NCBI GenBank assembly: GCA_902797785.1
Contig: CADBUD010000144.1
Span: forward strand, 1 to 5,838
Reading direction: 5' to 3'
Length of the DNA stretch: 5,838 nucleotides
Source: an uncultured Lachnospiraceae bacterium
GTDB taxonomy: Bacteria > Bacillota > Clostridia > Lachnospirales > Lachnospiraceae
Shown here: positions 1-4,742 of the stretch, piece after piece
Position numbering within the stretch: position 1 is the stretch's first letter
Layout of the letters: every line of letters starts with the position of its first letter
The notes under the pieces: generated by a model
The model's input: only the letters and a program-made list of their open reading frames with translations
What the model was told of the DNA's origin: nothing
Databases searched by the model: none
Made by a program: the position numbers and the translations under genes

Positions 1-158
1 CTATTCACAGCCGTTATCCCGCAAGGTATTTTCAAGCGCATTTTGCTTGAAAATCCGGGGTAGCAGTGCGCCAAATACGACCAAAGGAAGTATTTGCACT
101 CTGTGTGCCTTCGGTATGTGCATTTTTTTGTTGCTATGAACAGCAGAGCTGTGAATAG
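1..158. repeat. Structured palindromic intergenic element with CTATTCACAGC ends
   Basis: The segment is bounded by an 11-bp perfect inverted repeat, CTATTCACAGC at 1-11 and GCTGTGAATAG at 148-158. Three successive hairpins lie inside. The first is a perfect 10-bp stem (28-37 with 45-54), extended by 15-20 with 57-62. The second pairs 65-69 with 96-100 and 73-78 with 90-95, leaving a 3-nt bulge. The third is a stem with a TTC loop (102-109 with 113-120); five of its eight pairs are G-U, so it folds better as plus-strand RNA. Seven T residues follow at 123-129, then GTTGCTAT. The left end touches the window edge, so the element may continue upstream. It could be a non-autonomous mobile repeat or a structured RNA; the sequence alone does not decide. 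No protein gene is supported here. Confidence 0.6.
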
Positions 159-304
159 TAACGAACTGTTCCTTTCCCAACCAACTGCGCCTATGCCATA
201 TTCATGCACACAGACACAATAGGCGACAAATTTATGCGTTTACTATAACATATTTTTCCTCATACTACAAGGGCTATTCACGTTGCTATTCACAGCTCCG
301 CTGT
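140..304. repeat. Segment bounded by inverted 19-bp copies of CTATTCACAGCTCYGCTGT
   Basis: The 19-mer CTATTCACAGCTCYGCTGT occurs on the plus strand at 286-304 and on the minus strand at 140-158. The two copies differ only at Y. Each contains its own small hairpin, ACAGC-TCY-GCTGT. GCTATTCAC is also directly repeated at 273-281 and 285-293. Inside, CGCCTAT (188-194) pairs with ATAGGCG (219-225). The left copy coincides with the right end of the element at 1-158, so the two units share an end. I see no coding signal in this stretch. Confidence 0.55.
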
Positions 305-315
305 ACAAAAAACCT

Positions 316-344
316 TTGACAAACATTTGTTCTGATGCTACAAT
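316..344 (+). promoter_or_regulatory. Sigma-A promoter with extended -10 for the M14 peptidase gene
   Basis: The -35 box TTGACA at 316-321 matches the consensus exactly. The -10 box TACAAT at 339-344 matches in five of six positions. They are 17 bp apart, and TGC at 336-338 adds an extended -10 motif. Transcription should start near 351, about 60 nt upstream of the ATG at 412. The promoter sits 12 bp after the last copy of the CTATTCACAGC repeat. It is the best promoter in the window. Confidence 0.85.
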
Positions 345-348
345 GCTT

Positions 349-376
349 ATAGGAAACGAATTTACGTGTTTCCTAT
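349..376 (+). promoter_or_regulatory. Palindrome at the predicted transcription start: operator or 5' mRNA hairpin
   Basis: ATAGGAAAC (349-357) and GTTTCCTAT (368-376) are perfect 9-bp inverted repeats around a 10-nt centre that can itself pair as ACG with CGT. The palindrome covers the predicted start site, so in RNA it would form a stem at the extreme 5' end. It could be a repressor operator overlapping +1 or an mRNA-stabilising hairpin. It has no T tract, so it is not a terminator. Confidence 0.5.
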
Positions 377-411
377 ATCACTAATTTAAAAACATTAAGG
401 GGGACATCCAA

Positions 412-1797
412 ATGAATCTATCACCCAAAAGAAAACAGCAAGTCCTGTTTCTTCTTGTCATTATCATTTTACTATCCGTCATTCTGATCATCCTAGCTAC
501 GCAGATGTTTTCAGAACCTTCCTCTGATCATTCTACTTCTGTCAATACGACAACCGTTTCCGGGGACAGCCAAGATGTCAGCTCCTCTCCAGCTTCTGAT
601 TCTTCCGAGGATTCCAAGGTTGACTCCTCCAGCTCCACGGCAGCTGTCTCAGACGCCCTCTCCGAAAATATTTCAAGAGCCGATGCAGATACTGCTTCAC
701 CCAAGAGTGCTGACGCCGCCCTGTCCAACGATTCCGATCCTATCCCACCACAGTCTGATCAAACACAGGACGAAACAGAAAACGAAGCCAAAGACAATAC
801 AGGGGATTCCAGCCAGGAGCCCGTTTCCTATCCGGAAATGATCATTTCATCCGATCCGTCACTGTATCGTTATGACGATCTCGTCTCTGATCTGGAAATC
901 TTAAAAGCACAGTACGCCGATGTCGTTGATGTTGTCTCACTGACCAAAACTGCTGACGGCCGCGATGTCTATGATATCATCATTGGAGACCTCCAGGCTT
1001 CTAAGCAGATCCTCATCCATGGCGGGATCCATGCCCGTGAGTACATGACAAGTCAGCTTGTCATGAAGCAAGCTGTCACTTTTCTGGAGCATCTTGCCTC
1101 TGATACCGATTCCTATCAGGATCTCTCTTACCGCGAGCTCTTAAAGGATACTGCCCTGCATATTATCCCTATGGTAAATCCGGATGGAATCAGTATCAGT
1201 CAGCTCGGTCTGGATTCCATTACGACTGACGAAGTCCGTTCCGCCTTAGCCGATATTGCTTCGATGGACGAACGTTCCCTGGAGGATTTCTCCTATCTAT
1301 CCGCCTGGAAATCAAACGCCCTCGGCGTTGATTTGAACCGATGCTTTGACGCACGCTGGGAAGAGTATGTTGGTACCGGTCATCCATCCAGCGACAAATA
1401 CAAGGGGACAATGATTGGCGACGCAAAGGAAGCGAAAGCCCTGATTGATCTGACCAATACCTATCCTCTGGTACGCACCATCAGCTATCATACTGCCGGT
1501 CCTTTGATCTACAGCCGCTTCGAACAGTTCAATCAGACAGAAGAAACCACTGCCATTACAGACGCATGGGCAAAAGAACTGTCAGCCGCCACCGGTTACG
1601 GAATTGACGAAAATTATAACGGAGTAGATGCCGCCGGTTACAAGGACTGGGCTCTTTCCAAAAAAAATATTCCAAGTGTTACCATCGAAATCGGCTCCGG
1701 CTCTTCCCCGGTAGATCCTGCCCAGTTTGGACAGGTATGGGAAGAAAACCAAAATGTACTTGAACTGACTTTATATGGAGTAACCCAGTCTCCATAA
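412..1797 (+). CDS. Membrane-anchored M14-family zinc carboxypeptidase
   Basis: This is a 461-residue predicted metallopeptidase that cleaves C-terminal residues from peptides, probably outside the cell. Residues 1-10 are basic, 11-30 form one hydrophobic membrane segment, and about 34-138 are a Ser/Asp/Thr/Glu-rich low-complexity linker. The M14 domain spans about 140-457. Zinc ligands are His207 and Glu210 in HARE and His360 in SYH. NPDG is at 256-259, the substrate-carboxylate pair Asn309-Arg310 is in VDLNR, and the catalytic base is Glu426 in TIEIG, so the active site looks complete. The start is set by AAGGGGG at 397-403, 8 nt before ATG. There is no lipobox Cys and no clear signal peptidase site, so an uncleaved anchor is likely. 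By general resemblance it may act on peptidoglycan peptides, as the gamma-D-glutamyl-diaminopimelate peptidases of M14 do, but the substrate is inference. It appears to be a single-gene unit with its own promoter. Confidence 0.88.
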   Translation: MNLSPKRKQQVLFLLVIIILLSVILIILATQMFSEPSSDHSTSVNTTTVSGDSQDVSSSPASDSSEDSKVDSSSSTAAVSDALSENISRADADTASPKSADAALSNDSDPIPPQSDQTQDETENEAKDNTGDSSQEPVSYPEMIISSDPSLYRYDDLVSDLEILKAQYADVVDVVSLTKTADGRDVYDIIIGDLQASKQILIHGGIHAREYMTSQLVMKQAVTFLEHLASDTDSYQDLSYRELLKDTALHIIPMVNPDGISISQLGLDSITTDEVRSALADIASMDERSLEDFSYLSAWKSNALGVDLNRCFDARWEEYVGTGHPSSDKYKGTMIGDAKEAKALIDLTNTYPLVRTISYHTAGPLIYSRFEQFNQTEETTAITDAWAKELSAATGYGIDENYNGVDAAGYKDWALSKKNIPSVTIEIGSGSSPVDPAQFGQVWEENQNVLELTLYGVTQSP

Positions 1798-1807
1798 CGT
1801 TATCTCC

Positions 1808-1972
1808 ATGAACGAAATGGTCTGCCATCTTGTTAGTTAAACTCGTTAATGAAAAACGTTACCGTTTTTCGCTAACGATATAAACTGATGCACAGTTCCT
1901 AAGGAAAATGTCGCTCTCAGCGACCAAAATCCGGCGCGACTCACGAACAAAACGGCAAACCATTTCGTTCAT
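1808..1972. repeat. 165-bp palindromic element with ATGAACGAAATGGT ends
   Basis: Arms 1808-1826 and 1954-1972 are inverted repeats matching at 18 of 19 positions. Weaker complementarity continues inward to about 1845 and 1935. Inside are a strong hairpin (GAAAAACG 1851-1858 with CGTTTTTC 1863-1870, extended by CGTTA 1844-1848 with TAACG 1873-1877) and a small one (GTCGCT 1910-1915 with AGCGAC 1919-1924). It begins 10 bp after the peptidase stop codon. The structure suggests a MITE-like or REP-like repeat. The minus strand is open for 37 codons from the ATG at 1972, but no ribosome binding site precedes it. Confidence 0.55.
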
Positions 1973-1989
1973 GAGTATAGAATAATCAC

Positions 1990-2031
1990 AAAAAGAAGGA
2001 ACTGTGCAGAGAACACAGTTCCTTCTTTTTT
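1990..2031. terminator. Strong bidirectional intrinsic terminator
   Basis: A perfect 12-bp stem, GAAGGAACTGTG (1995-2006) with CACAGTTCCTTC (2014-2025), encloses a 7-nt loop. It is flanked by A5 (1990-1994) and T6 (2026-2031), which extend the stem to 17 bp. It would therefore act in both directions, on plus-strand transcripts from the peptidase gene and on minus-strand transcripts that pass lysC. It is built from two of the CACAGTTCCT repeat copies. Confidence 0.8.
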
Positions 2032-2037
2032 CTCTGT

Positions 2038-2202
2038 CTAAGGAACTGTACGAAAATAACCTGTACATTATGCGCTGAATTTTTCTTCGAGAGTGACAGT
2101 AAAAAATCATACGCATAGCGAGAGCTATGTAAGTGATTTTTTTGTTGCTATCGGAGAAAAAAGCAAGCAGAATGTGTAGGTTATTAATGCACAGTTCCTA
2201 AG
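2038..2202. repeat. 165-bp element with 36-bp imperfect terminal inverted repeats
   Basis: Positions 2038-2073 and the reverse complement of 2167-2202 align without gaps and match at 28 of 36 positions, sharing AGGAACTGT, AATAACCT and ACATT blocks. The centre holds the hairpin at 2101-2143 and the module ATTTTTTTGTTGCTAT at 2136-2151, which is identical to 122-137. A mini-hairpin TAAGC-TCC-GCTTA (2199-2211) overlaps the right end, close to the lysC stop codon. This is consistent with a small non-autonomous transposon or an RNA-encoding repeat. I see no target-site duplication I would trust. Confidence 0.55.
2101..2143. terminator. Terminator-like hairpin downstream of lysC
   Basis: CATAGC (2114-2119) pairs with GCTATG (2124-2129) around a GAGA loop. 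After a 4-nt internal mismatch on each side, AAAAAATCA (2101-2109) pairs with TGATTTTTT (2134-2142). The minus-strand transcript leaving lysC meets it about 73 nt after the stop codon and reads a T6 tract in the 3' arm, so it may end the prfB-hom-lysC message. The plus-strand reading also ends in T7. It lies at the centre of the 2038-2202 element, so its primary role may be part of the repeat. Confidence 0.55.
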
Positions 2203-2215
2203 CTCCGCTTAAAAA

Positions 2216-2689
2216 TCAATCTGAAATAAAATGGTCATGCACTGCCCGCATTGCTTTATCTACATCCTGTTCATCGATCAGCACGGTCACTCTGATCTCA
2301 GAAGTAGAAATCATTCTGATATTTACTCCCACATTATAAAGTGCTTCGAACATCTCCGCAGCAACACCGGCGTGAGAGATCATTCCTGCACCAACAACAG
2401 ATACCTTCGCTACCTTTTCATCTGCTTCGATCGACTTATAATTAATGCGTCCCTTATTGCTCTCCAAAATATCTACCGCTTCTTTTAAATTTCCTCTTTC
2501 CACAGTAAAGGAGATATCCTTGGTACCATCCCGTCCAATGGACTGTAAAATAACGTCTACATTGATGTTCTTCTTTGCAAGTACACTGAAAATCTTGTAA
2601 GCGATACCCGGTGTATCCTGTAATCCGACTACGGCGATCCTCGCTGTATTCTTATCTGCTGCAACTCCACTAACCAGCATTCTCTCCAT
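2216..2689 (-). CDS. Predicted aspartokinase beta subunit from an in-frame internal start
   Basis: Within lysC, ATG codon 245 (2687-2689) is preceded by AAGGAGG with 8 nt spacing, which is as good as any gene start in the window. Initiation here would give a 157-residue protein made only of the two C-terminal ACT domains. In Bacillus subtilis lysC and Corynebacterium glutamicum lysC, a beta subunit of similar size is made from an in-frame start near codon 246-250 and pairs with the alpha subunit to form the regulatory site. Position, length and domain content agree with that arrangement. A second Met at 248 is a less likely start. Production here is inferred, not shown. Confidence 0.7.
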   Translation of the reverse strand: MERMLVSGVAADKNTARIAVVGLQDTPGIAYKIFSVLAKKNINVDVILQSIGRDGTKDISFTVERGNLKEAVDILESNKGRINYKSIEADEKVAKVSVVGAGMISHAGVAAEMFEALYNVGVNIRMISTSEIRVTVLIDEQDVDKAMRAVHDHFISD

Positions 2690-3421
2690 TTTTACTTCCT
2701 CCTTAACAACTGTTCCTTCAGATTTATTTAAACTTGAACGCACGACAAGCTGTACGCCATATTTCTTTGCCATTTCCACCGAACGGTTATGCAGCACCTT
2801 TGCTCCAAGACTTGCGAGTTCCAGCATTTCATCATATGTGATCTCGTTCAGCTTCTGCGCATTGGAAACCACCCGCGGATCTGCTGTAAATACTCCATCG
2901 ACATCTGTATAAATCTCACACGCATCTGCCTGAAGCGCTGCTGCAAGCGCAACTGCTGTCGTATCGGAACCACCACGTCCCAATGTCGTATAATCATCAT
3001 ATTTGTTGATCCCCTGGAATCCTGTCACGATAACAATCTTTCTGGAATCCAATTCATGACGGATTCTCTCGGAATCAATTCTCTTTATACGGGCGTTGTT
3101 GTACTGAGATGTTGTATGCATCGCTACCTGGAACGCATTAAGAGATACTGCCGGTACTCCCAAAGCTCCCATTGCCATTGCCATCAAGGAAACGGAAATC
3201 TGCTCTCCCGTTGTCAGGAGCATATCCAACTCCCTCTTTGACGCACACGGATTGATCTGCTCTGCCTTCTCTAAAAGCTCATCTGTCGTATCTCCCATTG
3301 CTGAAAGAACCACAACGATATCATGACCTTTTTTATAATCCTCGATACATCTGTTCGCAACATTAAAAATCCTATCCTTATCGGCTACGGAACTGCCGCC
3401 GAATTTCTTTACTATTAACAT
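2216..3421 (-). CDS. lysC: Aspartokinase (alpha subunit), short Gram-positive type
   Basis: The product phosphorylates L-aspartate with ATP to aspartyl phosphate, the first step towards lysine/diaminopimelate, threonine and methionine. It has 401 residues, normal for single-function aspartokinases of this type (about 400-420). The kinase domain covers about 1-230, with KFGGSS at 6-11, GRGGSDTTA at 148-156 and YTDVDGVFTADPR at 171-183. Two ACT regulatory domains follow at about 262-325 and 338-400, implying feedback inhibition by a pathway amino acid; lysine or threonine cannot be told apart here. The start is ATG with AGGAGG at 3427-3432, 5 nt upstream. It begins 20 bp after hom, which points to co-transcription. 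The lysC symbol is by family; threonine-branch isoenzymes look similar. An internal start (see 2216-2689) probably yields a second product. Confidence 0.93.
   Translation of the reverse strand: MLIVKKFGGSSVADKDRIFNVANRCIEDYKKGHDIVVVLSAMGDTTDELLEKAEQINPCASKRELDMLLTTGEQISVSLMAMAMGALGVPAVSLNAFQVAMHTTSQYNNARIKRIDSERIRHELDSRKIVIVTGFQGINKYDDYTTLGRGGSDTTAVALAAALQADACEIYTDVDGVFTADPRVVSNAQKLNEITYDEMLELASLGAKVLHNRSVEMAKKYGVQLVVRSSLNKSEGTVVKEEVKMERMLVSGVAADKNTARIAVVGLQDTPGIAYKIFSVLAKKNINVDVILQSIGRDGTKDISFTVERGNLKEAVDILESNKGRINYKSIEADEKVAKVSVVGAGMISHAGVAAEMFEALYNVGVNIRMISTSEIRVTVLIDEQDVDKAMRAVHDHFISD
2698..2704 (-). promoter_or_regulatory. Internal ribosome binding site within lysC
   Basis: The minus strand reads AAGGAGG, a full anti-Shine-Dalgarno match, ending 8 nt before the in-frame ATG at 2689. 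The bases also encode Lys240-Glu241-Glu242 of the alpha subunit, at the hinge between the kinase domain and the first ACT domain. This site is the main support for an internally initiated beta subunit. Confidence 0.75.
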
Positions 3422-3441
3422 AGCAACCTCCTACATAACAC

Positions 3442-4659
3442 TTACTGGTCCATACGAATCCTGTTTTTTATTCCACTCAGCTTCGCTGCGTTTTCCTCAA
3501 ACTCTTTCTCAGAAATCAGCTCTGTAATAAAACCACATTCCCCAGCTGCTTCATCACATGTTACATATTCCACATTTCCAAATGCTGCAGCAATCTCCTC
3601 TGATTTTTCTTCTCTGGATCCCTCGACCCGTACAAAGAATGATTTTTGAGAACTGCTTATGTCAGCCAGCGAAAGCTTTTCAGCACTCCACTCATATGGA
3701 ATATTCTTCCCAAGATTTTTACAAATATCCACCACATCGGCAACTACAGCACTTGCCGTCGGAAGAGATCCTGCGCCGCTGCCATAGAACATCGCATCTC
3801 CCAGCATATTTCCAACAACAAATACGGCATTAAACACTCCATCTACATGATATAACGGATGCGAACTCCCCAAAAGAACCGGAGAAACCATAGCACAATA
3901 GCTGTCTCCCTGTTTCTTTGACGTCGCTAAAAGCTTGATTTTTCTGCCCATGGCCTTTGCAAATTTAATATCCCCAGCAGTGATCTTTGTAATTCCCTCG
4001 GTATAGATATCCTCAAAATCCACCTGCTGCCCTGTGAGCAATGAGGTCAAAATAGCAATCTTGCGGCAGGCATCATGACCTTCGATATCCGCCGTCGGAT
4101 CAGCCTCTGCATAGCCCTTTTTCTGAGCATCCTTTAAAACCACCTCGAACTCGGAGCCATGATTTGTCATTTCCGTCATCATATAGTTGGTCGTCCCATT
4201 CAAGATACCGGAAATCTCTTCTACCACATCCCCGGTGAGCGCTGTATTGATCGAACGGATAATGGGAATTCCGCCTCCTACGCTCGCCTCAAATAAAAAG
4301 CTCTGGTTCTTCTGCTTTGCGATTTCTGAAAGCTCTGCTCCATATTTTGCGACCAGTGCTTTATTGGATGTCGCCACACTCTTTCCGGCAAGCAGGGCAT
4401 TCTTAACGAAGGTATGCGCCGGCTCGACACCGCCCATGACCTCTACTACAACAGAAACCTCCGGATCCTCCAGAATCGTATTGACATCATGAACTAAGAT
4501 ATCCTCGATTGGAGATCCCGGAAACTCTCTAAGATCCAAGACATATTTTACCCGAATCTCATCTCCGATCCGTTTCTCGATCACCTGTTTATTTATATTT
4601 AAAACTTCATATACTCCAGAACCAATCGTTCCATATCCTAAAATCGCTACCTGAATCAT
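3442..4659 (-). CDS. hom: Homoserine dehydrogenase
   Basis: The enzyme reduces aspartate semialdehyde to homoserine with NAD(P)H, committing carbon to threonine and methionine. Read from 4659 it has 405 residues. The nucleotide-binding loop GYGTIGSG is at 8-15, TSNKALVAKYG with a conserved Lys at 97-107, and GGGIPIIRS at 128-136. LNGTTNYM at 153-160 and the family signature region 182-200 (KGYAEADPTADIEGHDACRK) cover the substrate-binding and catalytic lysine residues. A C-terminal ACT-like domain (about 340-402) suggests threonine feedback. The 4659 ATG is chosen because AAGGAG stands 7 nt upstream and because the Rossmann strand follows at once, as in the family. A GTG at 4710 would add 17 residues (MIPFSGVGNDDDSRSEK) with no visible homology and a weaker ribosome site. 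It lies 83 bp after prfB and 20 bp before lysC. Confidence 0.93.
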   Translation of the reverse strand: MIQVAILGYGTIGSGVYEVLNINKQVIEKRIGDEIRVKYVLDLREFPGSPIEDILVHDVNTILEDPEVSVVVEVMGGVEPAHTFVKNALLAGKSVATSNKALVAKYGAELSEIAKQKNQSFLFEASVGGGIPIIRSINTALTGDVVEEISGILNGTTNYMMTEMTNHGSEFEVVLKDAQKKGYAEADPTADIEGHDACRKIAILTSLLTGQQVDFEDIYTEGITKITAGDIKFAKAMGRKIKLLATSKKQGDSYCAMVSPVLLGSSHPLYHVDGVFNAVFVVGNMLGDAMFYGSGAGSLPTASAVVADVVDICKNLGKNIPYEWSAEKLSLADISSSQKSFFVRVEGSREEKSEEIAAAFGNVEYVTCDEAAGECGFITELISEKEFEENAAKLSGIKNRIRMDQ

Positions 4660-4666
4660 TTTCTCA

Positions 4667-4672
4667 CTCCTT
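4667..4672 (-). promoter_or_regulatory. Ribosome binding site fixing the hom start
   Basis: The minus strand carries AAGGAG 7 nt before ATG 4659. It favours the 405-residue hom product over the GTG start at 4710. No terminator hairpin and no convincing promoter are seen in the 83-bp prfB-hom gap (4660-4742). Confidence 0.75.
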
Positions 4673-4742
4673 GAGTCATCATCATTTCCGACACCTGAAA
4701 ATGGTATCACAGAATCCTTTAAAACACAACAACATTTTTCTA

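Larger units (their letters stand above)
1889..2202. repeat. Five alternating copies of a CACAGTTCCT core
   Basis: The core appears as TGCACAGTTCCTAAG at 1889-1903 and 2188-2202, as CACAGTTCCTT at 2014-2024, and inverted as AAGGAACTGTGCA at 1996-2008 and CTAAGGAACTGTAC at 2038-2051. Adjacent copies face each other, so several nested foldbacks are possible. The cluster overlaps the 165-bp elements at 1808-1972 and 2038-2202. It fills most of the convergent intergenic region between the peptidase gene and lysC. Confidence 0.65.

Noticed and set aside
1..304. CRISPR array
   Set aside because: The repeated units alternate in orientation, are few, and have no regular repeat-spacer period.
1859..2116. 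85-codon minus-strand open frame across the intergenic repeats
   Set aside because: It runs through two palindromic elements and the terminator hairpin, has no ribosome binding site before the ATG, and the product shows no recognisable domain. It is probably a by-product of the repeats.
2789..3241. 150-codon plus-strand open frame opposite lysC
   Set aside because: It lies wholly antisense to a clear aspartokinase gene. The product is Cys- and His-rich with no domain pattern, as expected of a shadow frame.
4660..4710. GTG start at 4710 extending homoserine dehydrogenase by 17 residues
   Set aside because: The extra residues have no family counterpart, and the ATG at 4659 has a better ribosome binding site directly before the Rossmann fold.
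4690..4730. Possible promoter before hom (TTGTTG, 17 bp, TGATAC)
   Set aside because: Agreement with the consensus is poor in both boxes, and the spacing alone is not enough to support it.
4660..4742. Riboswitch, T-box or attenuator before hom
   Set aside because: The 83-bp gap shows no long stem, no terminator T tract and no recognisable T-box or lysine riboswitch motif.
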